Of a DNA stretch of 46,120 nt, positions 15,933 to 23,636 are shown piece by piece. The position numbers and the translations under genes are program-made. This DNA is from DATEOR01 sp046733475 (GTDB taxonomy: Bacteria; Actinomycetota; Thermoleophilia; Gaiellales; Gaiellaceae). Positions within the stretch are counted from its first letter, which is position 1. Each line of letters starts with the position of its first letter. The stretch lies in assembly GCA_046733475.1 (NCBI GenBank), contig JBKPPF010000030.1:1-46120 (forward strand). The letters are read 5' to 3'. The notes under the pieces are model-generated. The model was not told the DNA's origin. It did no database searches and saw only the letters and a program-made list of their open reading frames with translations.

Positions 15933-17010
15933 CGGCGACCTCGAACCCCAATCCGGGGCGGTCGGGGACTGTGATGAACCCGTCCGAATCCACGCGGACG
16001 GGCTCCGCAAGCATGAAGTCGCGGCGCTCGGGCGTCCAGCCGGGTGGGTCGTACGGAAACTCGAAGTAGGGGCCGCCGCCGACACCGGCGGTGAGGTGGA
16101 GGTTGGCGACAAGGCCGATGCCGTTCGTCCACGTGTGCGGCGTGAAGAAGTGCCCTCGCGCCGTCACGCGCTCGGCGAGCTCTCGCTCGCGCAGGAGGCC
16201 CACGGAGAGCACGGCGTCGGGCTGGTAGACGTCGAGAGCGTCGGCCGCCTCGAACGCCTTCAGCTCCCTCGTGGTTCGCGCCATCTCGCCGCCGGCGATA
16301 CGCAGTCCGCTGTCCTGCCGGAGGGAGGCGTAGCCCTTCACGTCGTCGCGCAGGAGCGGCTCCTCGAGCCAGAAGGCGTCCAGTTCGCGTAGGCGCGCAG
16401 CCGTCGAGGCGACCGCCGCGAAGTCGAGTGCGGGACCGATGTCGCCAGGCATCCGCCAACCCTGGTTCAGGTCGACCATGATCTCCATCGAGTCGCCCAC
16501 GGCGTCGCGAACCGCTTCCACCGCGTCGAGGCCCTCGTCGAGCTTCATTCGGTCGATCCGGAGCTTCAACGCCTTGAAGCCCTCATCCCGCAGGCTTAGA
16601 GCGGACTCCGCGCGCTCGGCGGGCGAGCGCTGCTCTCCGGTCGAGGCATAGGCCGCGACGCGGTCTAGCTGTCCGCCGAGGAGCTCGGCGGCGGTCTTGC
16701 CCGCCGCCTTTCCGGCGAGATCCCACAGCGCCGCCTCCAGGGGCCAGTAGCGGCCAGCGTGAAACGTGATCGTCTCGAGGACGGCCACGTGCCGCTCGAC
16801 GGCGAGCGGGTCCTGGCCGACGAAGAGGTGTTCGTAGCGCTCGAAGCCGTCCATGGTGTCGCCCGACCCGATGCCGGTCAGGCCCTCGTCGGTCTCTACC
16901 AGGACGAGCGTCGCCTCGAACGAGCGTCGCGGCGCCGGGTCCCAGGCTGCGTTGAAAGGAGGATCGAGGTCGATCGAGCGGCGCTCGAGGCGAACGCGCT
17001 CGATCTTCAC
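15919..17010 (-). CDS. Enolase-superfamily (mandelate racemase/muconate lactonizing) enzyme
   Basis: This 363-residue protein belongs to the mandelate racemase/acid-sugar dehydratase branch, which abstracts a proton alpha to a carboxylate using Mg2+. Visible elements: ALKLRID in the place of the KxK base motif (the second Lys is Arg), metal ligands in MVDLNQGW, FWLEEPL and RIAGGEM, a DVYQPD strand, and FFTPHTW with the His of the Asp-His dyad. The pattern suggests a sugar-acid dehydratase rather than a racemase, but the substrate cannot be read from sequence. GTG 17010 overlaps the fae stop by 4 nt. Confidence 0.85.
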   Translation of the reverse strand: MKIERVRLERRSIDLDPPFNAAWDPAPRRSFEATLVLVETDEGLTGIGSGDTMDGFERYEHLFVGQDPLAVERHVAVLETITFHAGRYWPLEAALWDLAGKAAGKTAAELLGGQLDRVAAYASTGEQRSPAERAESALSLRDEGFKALKLRIDRMKLDEGLDAVEAVRDAVGDSMEIMVDLNQGWRMPGDIGPALDFAAVASTAARLRELDAFWLEEPLLRDDVKGYASLRQDSGLRIAGGEMARTTRELKAFEAADALDVYQPDAVLSVGLLRERELAERVTARGHFFTPHTWTNGIGLVANLHLTAGVGGGPYFEFPYDPPGWTPERRDFMLAEPVRVDSDGFITVPDRPGLGFEVADGLL

Positions 17011-17510
17011 GCCCGGCGAAAGAAGGGGTTCTGCGGCTCGCCGCGGATCGCGAGGAGCTCCTCGAGCCGCGGCCGGCCCTCCGCGGCGGAGGCAAGCGCC
17101 GCGCCGGTCGCCTCGAGGTTGTTGGCGAAGATCCTCTCTTCGTCGTTCGCCGCCCAGTCGACCCAGACCGCCGCGATCAGCGCCAGGTCGTCCACCTCTC
17201 CCTGCGGGATCGTCCCGGCGGCCACCGCATCCAGGACACCCTGCGCCACGGCCGCCTGGGCGGCTCCCCAATGGAGGAGCCCGTGCGTCTCCTCGCGGAT
17301 CTCCGCCTTGTTCACGAAGAGCGTCGGCGGCTTAACGGGCATGTTCGGGCGCGCGACCACGACGAACGACGCGTGGCCGGCACGCGGGGTGGCGAGCGCG
17401 GTCGCCCAGGCCGTCCCCAGCGGGCCGTCGCGAGACCCGAGCACCGTGTTGATATGGGCCGCGTTCGGCCCGCTGCCGGCGAAGCCCTCGCCGATGAGGA
17501 TCCGGGTCAC
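17007..17510 (-). CDS. fae: Formaldehyde-activating enzyme (Fae family)
   Basis: Fae condenses formaldehyde with tetrahydromethanopterin in methylotrophs. This 167-residue protein follows the family along its length: GSGPNAAHINTVLGSRDGP with the active-site His (residue 19), PRAGHASFVVVARPNMPVKPPTLFVNK, GAAQAAVAQGVLDAVAAGTIP, and EERIFANNLEATGAAL. The usual HID after the active site is HIN here. It is embedded between an alcohol dehydrogenase (4-nt overlap) and an enolase-superfamily gene (4-nt overlap). Whether the host makes tetrahydromethanopterin cannot be seen in this window, so a Fae-like protein with another pterin or aldehyde is possible. Confidence 0.88.
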   Translation of the reverse strand: MTRILIGEGFAGSGPNAAHINTVLGSRDGPLGTAWATALATPRAGHASFVVVARPNMPVKPPTLFVNKAEIREETHGLLHWGAAQAAVAQGVLDAVAAGTIPQGEVDDLALIAAVWVDWAANDEERIFANNLEATGAALASAAEGRPRLEELLAIRGEPQNPFFRRA

Positions 17511-18604
17511 GGGCGGATCACCGCCCGCGCGACCTCGCCGGCGTTCATCGCGGCGAAGGCTTCGTTGATCTCGTCCAGCGGGTACGAGCGGCTGACGAGC
17601 CGGTCGAGCGGTAGGAGCCCGTCCATGTGGAGGTCGAGCACCTTCGGCATGTCGAGCTGAGGGCTGCAGGACCCGTAGAAGCTGCCGGTGACGACCTTCT
17701 CCTCGCGCGCGATGTCGGACGCGGGCAGCTCTGCGCTGAGGCCCTCCGGCGGGAGGCCGACGGCGACCACGGTTCCTCCTCGCCGAACGGTGGCATAGGC
17801 GTCCGCGAGGACGCCGGGCGCGCCTGCCGAGTCGATCGCTGCGTCCGCGCCCCGTCCGTCCGTCAGATCGCGAAGCGTGTCCGGTACGTCGTCGGAGCCG
17901 GGGTCGAGCGCGTGTGTCGCGCCCAGCTCGAGCGCCGTCTCGCGCCTGAAAGCGAAGGGATCAACCGCGACGATCACGGCGGCGCCCGCGAGCCGCGCGC
18001 CCATGATCGCGGAGAGCCCGACGCCGCCCGCTCCAAAGATCGCGATCGAGCTTCCGGCCTTCACGCCGGCGCGTGTCACCGCCGCACCGTAGCCCGTCAT
18101 CACCGCGCAGCCCACGAGCGCGGCCACCTCGAGCGGCGCGTCGTCGCGGATGGGGACACAGCATCCCTCCGGAACGACGCAGCGCTCCGCGAAAGCGGAA
18201 AGGTAGGAGTAGTGGTAGAGCGGGTCGCCGTTCTGGGAGAGCCGCAAGGCTCCCCCGGGCAGCGTGCCGCGGAACATGTCTTCCATCGCCACGTCGCAGA
18301 GGACCTGCCGGCCCCGCGAGCAGTAGTAGCAGCGTCCGCATGCGGGCAGCCACGAGAGGATGACGTGGTCTCCCTCGGAAACCGCGTCGACGCCGTCACC
18401 GACCGATTCGACGATGCCGGCCCCCTCATGGCCGAGCACCGCGGGGAGTGGGTTCGCGGTTGCCCCCGTGACGACGTTCCAGTCGCTGTGGCAAACGCCG
18501 CTCGCGGCGAGCCGCACCTCGACCTCGCCGGGGCCGGGCGCCGCCAGCTCGACGTCCTCGACGCTCATGGCTTCGTCGATCCCCCTGAGGACGGCGGCGC
18601 GCAC
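17507..18604 (-). CDS. Zinc-dependent alcohol dehydrogenase, operon copy
   Basis: A 365-residue medium-chain zinc alcohol dehydrogenase. Catalytic zinc ligands are in GVCHSDW and GHEGAGIV, structural zinc cysteines in CGRCYYCSRGRQVLC, and the NAD-binding glycines in FGAGGVGLSAIMGARLAG. It resembles the class III-like branch that oxidises primary alcohols or adducts; the actual substrate is unknown. GTG 18604 lies exactly 6 nt from TAGAAT on the minus strand, a leaderless start, making it the first gene of the Fae operon. The divergent neighbour is a homologue. Confidence 0.9.
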   Translation of the reverse strand: MRAAVLRGIDEAMSVEDVELAAPGPGEVEVRLAASGVCHSDWNVVTGATANPLPAVLGHEGAGIVESVGDGVDAVSEGDHVILSWLPACGRCYYCSRGRQVLCDVAMEDMFRGTLPGGALRLSQNGDPLYHYSYLSAFAERCVVPEGCCVPIRDDAPLEVAALVGCAVMTGYGAAVTRAGVKAGSSIAIFGAGGVGLSAIMGARLAGAAVIVAVDPFAFRRETALELGATHALDPGSDDVPDTLRDLTDGRGADAAIDSAGAPGVLADAYATVRRGGTVVAVGLPPEGLSAELPASDIAREEKVVTGSFYGSCSPQLDMPKVLDLHMDGLLPLDRLVSRSYPLDEINEAFAAMNAGEVARAVIRP

Positions 18605-18610
18605 GCGCCG

Positions 18611-18626
18611 ATTCTACGGCTACGCT
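18611..18626. promoter_or_regulatory. Back-to-back leaderless promoters between two alcohol dehydrogenases
   Basis: The 28-bp gap holds one -10-like hexamer per strand: TAGAAT on minus (plus 18611-18616), 6 nt from GTG 18604, and TACGCT on plus (18621-18626), 6 nt from ATG 18633. Both spacings put the transcription start at the start codon. No convincing -35 or Shine-Dalgarno sequence is visible on either side. Confidence 0.6.
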
Positions 18627-18632
18627 CGCCGC

Positions 18633-19736
18633 ATGAAGACGCAAGCGGCCGTCCTCTGGGAGCCGGGCAGGCCGGTCGAGATCCTCGAGGTCGATCTAGC
18701 CCCGCCGAAAGAGGGCGAGGTGCTCGTCAGGATCGCGGCCTGCGGGGTCTGCCACAGCGACCTCCACGTCGTGGACGGCCACCTGCCTGAGCCGCTTCCG
18801 CTCGTTCTCGGCCACGAGGCGGCGGGAGTCGTCGGGGAGACCGGGCCCGGCGTGCAATCGCTCCAGCCGGGCGACCACGTCGTGCTCGCGCTCGTCCCTT
18901 CGTGCGGCAAGTGCGAGGAGTGCCGGCGCGGCCGTCCCAACTTCTGCACTCTCGGCGCCCGCATGGCGGCCGAGGGGACGCTCGCCGACGGCACCAGCCG
19001 CCTGAGCCTGAACGGGACGACGCTGCACCACTTCAACTCCATCTCGGCGTTCGCCGGCCACGCGGTCGTGCCCGAGTCTGCCGCGATCAAGATCCGGGAT
19101 GACGTCGCGCTCCACTCGGCGGCGCTCGTGGGCTGCTCGGTGCTCACCGGCTACGGCGCGGTGGCCAACGCGGCGGGGGTGGAGGAGGGCGCCGCGGTCG
19201 CCGTGTGGGGCTGCGGCGGGGTGGGCGCGAACGTCGTCCAGGGAGCTCGGCTGGCCGCGGCCTCCCGGATAGTCGCCGTGGACACGCGCGCGGAGAAGCT
19301 CGAGCTCGCCAGGGAGCTAGGCGCGACCGACGTCGTCCACGCAGGCGAAGCGGTGGACGCGGTCGCCGCCGTGAAGGACATCACCGGCGGCGGGCCCGAC
19401 TATGCGTTCGAGGCGATCGGCTCTGAGCGGGCGATTCAGGAGGCGTGGGAGGCGACGCGGGCGGGCGGCACGGTCGTCGTGGTCGGGATCATGCCGCGGG
19501 GGAGCAACCTCACGATCGACCCGTGGCAGTTCATGTCCGAGAAGACCCTCAAGGGCACTTTCCTCGGCTCGGCGCGCATCCAGGAGGACGTGCCGCGCCT
19601 CGTCGACCTCTACCACTCCGGCGAGCTCGACCTCGACAGGCTCGTCAGCCGCAAGCTCCCGCTCACCGAGCTTCCGGATGCGTTCGACTGGCTGAGGGCC
19701 GGCGACGTCGTCCGTCAGGTGGTCGTCTTCGACTGA
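18633..19736 (+). CDS. Zinc-dependent alcohol dehydrogenase, divergent copy
   Basis: A 367-residue zinc alcohol dehydrogenase homologous to the neighbour on the other strand. Motifs: GVCHSDLHVVDGHLP and GHEAAGVV (catalytic zinc), CGKCEECRRGRPNFC (structural zinc), and VWGCGGVGANVVQGARLA (NAD site), with QFMSEKTLKGTFLGS typical of class III-like and NDMA-type enzymes. A redox cofactor partner cannot be inferred. ATG 18633 follows TACGCT by 6 nt. The 3' end overlaps the opposing ABC ATPase gene by 22 bases. Confidence 0.9.
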   Translation: MKTQAAVLWEPGRPVEILEVDLAPPKEGEVLVRIAACGVCHSDLHVVDGHLPEPLPLVLGHEAAGVVGETGPGVQSLQPGDHVVLALVPSCGKCEECRRGRPNFCTLGARMAAEGTLADGTSRLSLNGTTLHHFNSISAFAGHAVVPESAAIKIRDDVALHSAALVGCSVLTGYGAVANAAGVEEGAAVAVWGCGGVGANVVQGARLAAASRIVAVDTRAEKLELARELGATDVVHAGEAVDAVAAVKDITGGGPDYAFEAIGSERAIQEAWEATRAGGTVVVVGIMPRGSNLTIDPWQFMSEKTLKGTFLGSARIQEDVPRLVDLYHSGELDLDRLVSRKLPLTELPDAFDWLRAGDVVRQVVVFD

Positions 19737-21748
19737 CCGACCGGCGGCGCCTCGGCCTGCAGGCGCCGAAGCTCTTCGACGGGAATGTGGCAGCGCATCA
19801 GGTGCCCGGGCTCGACCTCGGCGAGCGGCGGCTCCTCCTGAACGCAGATCTCGCCGAGGAATCGTGGGCAGCGCGTGTGGAAGACGCAGCCGGACGGCGG
19901 ATTGGCGGCGCTCGGGATCTCGCCCTCGAGGCGGATGCGAGTGCGCTCTTCACCCTCGAGACGCGGCACCGCCGAGAGCAGCGCCTCCGTGTAGGGGTGG
20001 TGCGGCGGGTCGAAGACCGTCGCCGCATCCCCGAGCTCCATGACCCGGCCAAGGTAGAGCACGGCGATTTGATCCGACAGATAGCGGACGACTCCGAGAT
20101 CGTGGGAGATGAACAGGTAGGTGACTCCCTGCTCGCTCTGGAGGTCGGCGAGGAGGTTGAGGATTGCGGCCTGGACGGAGACGTCGAGGGCCGACGTGGG
20201 CTCGTCGCAGACGACGACCCGCGGCTCTCCGGCGAACGCGCGCGCGATTGCGACGCGCTGCTTCAGGCCTCCCGAAAGCTGGACCGGCTTTGCGCCGAGG
20301 AGGCGTTCGTCGAAGCGCACCGACTCGGCGAGCTCCCGAACACGTTCGTCTCGCGTCCGGCCCTTCAGACCCAGGAGCTTCTCGAGCGCGCGGCCGATGA
20401 TGCGCCGCACCGCGAACCGGCGGTTCAGCGCCGAGTCGGGGTTCTGGAAGACGATCTGGACGGCCCGCACCTGGTCTGCCTTGCGCTTGCTGATCCGCCC
20501 CGCGAGTGGTGCGCCGTCGAGTTCCACCTTCGAGCCGACGTCAGGCTCACTCAGGCCGAGGAGCAGCCGCGCGAGGGTCGTCTTGCCGCTCCCGGACTCG
20601 CCCACGAGTCCGAGGGTCTCGCCCTCGCGCAGAACGATGGACACATCCTCGAGCGCCCGCACGTCTTGGCCCTCCTGGCGGAACGTCTTGCCGACTCGCT
20701 CCGCCTCGAGGACCACTGGGCCGCCGCCGGTTCGCGTCACGAGAGCAAGACGCGGGGACGCGGTATGCGGTAGCTCATGTGCCCTCTCGTGAAAGTAGCA
20801 GCGGCTCGTGCGCCCGCCGCCGAGCTCGAAGAACTCCGGCTCCTCCTCGCGGCAGATGTCCTTTGCCAGGCCGCAGCGATCGACGAAGACGCAGGCCGGG
20901 AGGTGAGCGCCCAGCTGGGGCAGGTACCCGGGAATCGTGTCGAGCCGCTGCACGTCCTTGCGGACGCCCGCGCGTGGTATCCCGCGCAGCAGCCCGACCG
21001 TGTACGGGTGCCTGGGATTCTCGAAGATCTCGCGCGCCGGTCCCTCCTCGACGAGACGGCCCGCGTAGAGGATGCCGACCTGCTTGCACATGCGGGCGAT
21101 GACGCCGAGGTTGTGGCTGATGAAGAGGACGCTCGTCTGGAACTCCCGCCGGAGGGCGTCGACCAGGTCGAGCACCTCGGCTTCGACGGTCGCGTCCAGG
21201 CCCGTGGTCGGCTCGTCGAGGATGAGGAGCGTCGGGTCCTTGGCGAGCGCCATGGCGATCACGACGCGCTGCTGCATCCCGCCGGAGAGCTGGTGCGGGT
21301 AACGGCGCATGACCCGGTCGGGATCCGAGATCTGCACCTTGGAAAGGATTTCCCGGGTTCGTCGCTCGGCGTCCGTCGCGTTGCCCAGGAGCTCGAACGC
21401 CTCGGTCACCTGGGGCCCGACCCGGATCGACGGGTTCAGCGCGGTCGCCGGATTCTGGTACACCATCGAGATCTCCGTCGCGCGTAGCCTGCGGACCTCG
21501 GCGCCGTTCATCGCAAGGAGGTCCTCGCCGTTGACGCGAACTGACCCACCGACGACGCGTCCGTTCCTGGGAAGGGCGCGCATGAGCGCGTAGGCAGCGG
21601 TGGTCTTGCCACAACCTGATTCGCCAACGAGCCCGTAGGACTCGCCCTGGCCGATTGTCAGGTCGACCCCGCGAAGCACGCGCCGGTCGACTCCGCGGAC
21701 GCGATAGACGACTTCGAGGCCTTCGAGCTCGATGGCAGGCGTCGTCAT
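19715..21748 (-). CDS. Fused dipeptide ABC transporter ATPase (DppD-DppF type)
   Basis: A 677-residue protein with two ABC ATPase domains in tandem. The first has GLVGESGCGKTTAAYAL, QLSGGMQQRVVIAMAL and LLILDEPTTGLDATV; the second has GLVGESGSGKTTLARLL, QLSGGLKQRVAIARAF and VVCDEPTSALDVSV. Each is followed by the oligopeptide-transporter C-terminal extension with cysteines (CVFVDRCGLAKDIC and CVFHTRCPRFLGEIC), possible Fe-S or metal ligands. It energises the permeases encoded just upstream in the operon. ATG 21748 overlaps the dppC-like stop by 4 nt. The fusion replaces two separate subunits. Confidence 0.94.
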   Translation of the reverse strand: MTTPAIELEGLEVVYRVRGVDRRVLRGVDLTIGQGESYGLVGESGCGKTTAAYALMRALPRNGRVVGGSVRVNGEDLLAMNGAEVRRLRATEISMVYQNPATALNPSIRVGPQVTEAFELLGNATDAERRTREILSKVQISDPDRVMRRYPHQLSGGMQQRVVIAMALAKDPTLLILDEPTTGLDATVEAEVLDLVDALRREFQTSVLFISHNLGVIARMCKQVGILYAGRLVEEGPAREIFENPRHPYTVGLLRGIPRAGVRKDVQRLDTIPGYLPQLGAHLPACVFVDRCGLAKDICREEEPEFFELGGGRTSRCYFHERAHELPHTASPRLALVTRTGGGPVVLEAERVGKTFRQEGQDVRALEDVSIVLREGETLGLVGESGSGKTTLARLLLGLSEPDVGSKVELDGAPLAGRISKRKADQVRAVQIVFQNPDSALNRRFAVRRIIGRALEKLLGLKGRTRDERVRELAESVRFDERLLGAKPVQLSGGLKQRVAIARAFAGEPRVVVCDEPTSALDVSVQAAILNLLADLQSEQGVTYLFISHDLGVVRYLSDQIAVLYLGRVMELGDAATVFDPPHHPYTEALLSAVPRLEGEERTRIRLEGEIPSAANPPSGCVFHTRCPRFLGEICVQEEPPLAEVEPGHLMRCHIPVEELRRLQAEAPPVGQSKTTT

Positions 21749-22638
21749 CGCTCGAAGGTGGCCGCGACTGCGTCCGCGATCAGGTTGATGCCGATGATGA
21801 GCGTTGCGATGGCGAGCGACGGGAAGAGCACCGCCCACCAGACGCCTCCGCTGATGAAGGTGTAGTTCTGGTAGATGTCCTGTCCCCAGTCGGGGGTCGA
21901 AGGATCTGCGCCGAAGCCGAGAAACGCCAGAGTGGCGACGGTGAAGATCGCGTAGCCGAGGCGGACGGTGAACTCGACCACGATGGGGCCCATAACGTTG
22001 GGGAGGATCTCGGCGAACATGACGTAGGGGCCACGCTCGTTCCTGAGCCGCGCCGCCTCGACGTAGGCGAGCTGACCCTCGCCGAGCACGGCCGCGCGCA
22101 CCGTCCTCGCGATGATGGGGGTGAAAACGAAGCCGATGACGAGGATGAGTGTGAGGTGCGAAGGCCCGAGCGCGACGACCGCGAGGAGGGCGAGGATGAT
22201 CACCGGCACGGCAAGGACGGCGTCGACGACACGCATGATCGCCTCATCCAGGAAGCCGCGGTAGTAACCCGTCACGAGGCCGATGGTCGTCCCGAGCACG
22301 GTGCCGAGCAGCGTCGCGATCGGGGCGATCACGAGAATTGTTCGCGCGCCCACGATCACGCGGGAGAGCACGTCACGCCCGAGCCTGTCCGTGCCGAAGA
22401 TGTGCTCCCCAGAGAGGCCCGCCAGCTTGTTCAGGACATCCGGCAGCTCGGGGTCGTGCGGTGCGATTAGCGGGCCGAAGATCGCGCAGAGGACCCAGAT
22501 CCCAGCGATGACGTTTCCGATGATGAACGTCGGCGAGCGCATGAGAAGGCGAACTCGCTCGCGCCTGGCGATGCTCGCCTCATCCGGGCGGGACGGGATG
22601 GCGATCGGCGCGCCGGGGTCTTCGAGCATCGTGGTCAT
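21745..22638 (-). CDS. Dipeptide/oligopeptide ABC permease, DppC type
   Basis: A 297-residue inner-membrane permease with about six membrane segments. It starts with a cytoplasmic tail and a first helix (IIGNVIAGIWVLCAIFGPLIAPHDP), then the HIFGTDRLGRDVLSRVIVGAR block diagnostic of DppC/OppC proteins. The EAA loop is EAARLRNERGPYVMFAEILPN, contacting the ATPase. The start codon at 22638 overlaps the upstream permease stop by 4 nt. Together with the other three genes it forms a complete importer. Confidence 0.94.
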   Translation of the reverse strand: MTTMLEDPGAPIAIPSRPDEASIARRERVRLLMRSPTFIIGNVIAGIWVLCAIFGPLIAPHDPELPDVLNKLAGLSGEHIFGTDRLGRDVLSRVIVGARTILVIAPIATLLGTVLGTTIGLVTGYYRGFLDEAIMRVVDAVLAVPVIILALLAVVALGPSHLTLILVIGFVFTPIIARTVRAAVLGEGQLAYVEAARLRNERGPYVMFAEILPNVMGPIVVEFTVRLGYAIFTVATLAFLGFGADPSTPDWGQDIYQNYTFISGGVWWAVLFPSLAIATLIIGINLIADAVAATFER

Positions 22639-23588
22639 TCGGCCGCCGCGTATCTGATTCTGGGGTTGAGGAGGGAATAGGCGATGTCTGCGAGCAGCGT
22701 CGCGATCAGAAAGACCATGCCGACGACCAGGACGCTGGCTTCCAGGAGCGGGAAGTCCTTCTGCTGCGCAGCCGTGAAGATCAGCCGACCCATCCCCGGG
22801 TAGTTGAAGAGCGTCTCGATGACGACGAGGCCGCCGATGAGGTAGCCGGTCTGGGTGGCGATGACGGCGATCGTGGGCAGGAGCGAGTTCCGCAGGACGT
22901 GGCGACGAACGACCGTGCGGCGCGGGAGGCCCTTGAGGAACGCCGTGCGCGCATAGTCGGAGTCGAGCGACTCGATCGTGCCGGCGCGCGTGATCCGGGC
23001 GATGTAGCCGAAGAGGAGGATCACCAGCGTGAGGGCGGGGAGGATGAGGTATTTGAGCTGCGTCAGGGGATCCGAGCCCGGAGGAGCGTTCGCGCTCACC
23101 GGAAGTACGTCCAGCCAGAGACCGAAGACGAGGATGAGGATGATGCCGGTTACGAACTCCGGGACGACCGTCAGCGAGAGGCCGCCGAGCGTAATGACCC
23201 GGTCGACGGCGGTATCCCTGCGAAGGGCGGCGATCACGCCGCCGAGAATCGCGAGCGGAACGACGATCACGAAGGCGACCGCCGCGAGTTTCAGCGACTT
23301 CCCGAGGGCGTCAACGAGGAGGTTCGACACCGGGCGCCCGTAGACGAGCGAATCGCCCATGTCACCACGGAAGAGGCCGCTGAGCCAGTCGGTGTACTGC
23401 TCGAGCAGCGGTCGATCGGTGCCGAGCTCGTGGTTGAGGTTGTCGACCACGGCCTGATCGGCGAGCGGGCCGAGGATGGCCCGCCCGACGTTTCCGGGAA
23501 GGATCTGCGCGCCGAAGAAGATGATCAGGCTGAGCAGCCAGAGGGTGACGAGGGCGAGAGCGAAACGCTTGAGCAGAAACCGTCCGAT
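22635..23588 (-). CDS. Dipeptide/oligopeptide ABC permease, DppB type, ATC start proposed
   Basis: A DppB/OppB permease. The first ATG/GTG/TTG in frame (GTG at 23450) would cut off the first membrane helix. Upstream the frame encodes GRFLLKRFALALVTLWLLSL, the standard N-terminal helix, and remains open to the stop of the preceding gene at 23637-23639 without any ATG, GTG or TTG. An AGAGGAG ribosome-binding site lies 5 nt before ATC at 23588-23586, giving 317 residues, the normal length. The rest shows DTAVDRVITLGGLSL, the EAA-type region TAFLKGLPRRTVVRRHVLRN and LFNYPGMGRLIFTAA. ATC initiation is inferred; a sequence error is the alternative. Confidence 0.85.
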   Translation of the reverse strand: MGRFLLKRFALALVTLWLLSLIIFFGAQILPGNVGRAILGPLADQAVVDNLNHELGTDRPLLEQYTDWLSGLFRGDMGDSLVYGRPVSNLLVDALGKSLKLAAVAFVIVVPLAILGGVIAALRRDTAVDRVITLGGLSLTVVPEFVTGIILILVFGLWLDVLPVSANAPPGSDPLTQLKYLILPALTLVILLFGYIARITRAGTIESLDSDYARTAFLKGLPRRTVVRRHVLRNSLLPTIAVIATQTGYLIGGLVVIETLFNYPGMGRLIFTAAQQKDFPLLEASVLVVGMVFLIATLLADIAYSLLNPRIRYAAAE

Positions 23589-23636
23589 CGGGACTCCTCT
23601 TCGTCCGGCGACGACCCGAGGTGGCCGGCGCAGTGG

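Noticed and set aside
19715..21748. The fused double ATPase as an assembly artefact
   Set aside because: Both domains are complete with their own C-terminal extensions and the frame is continuous; DppD-DppF fusions occur in many bacteria.
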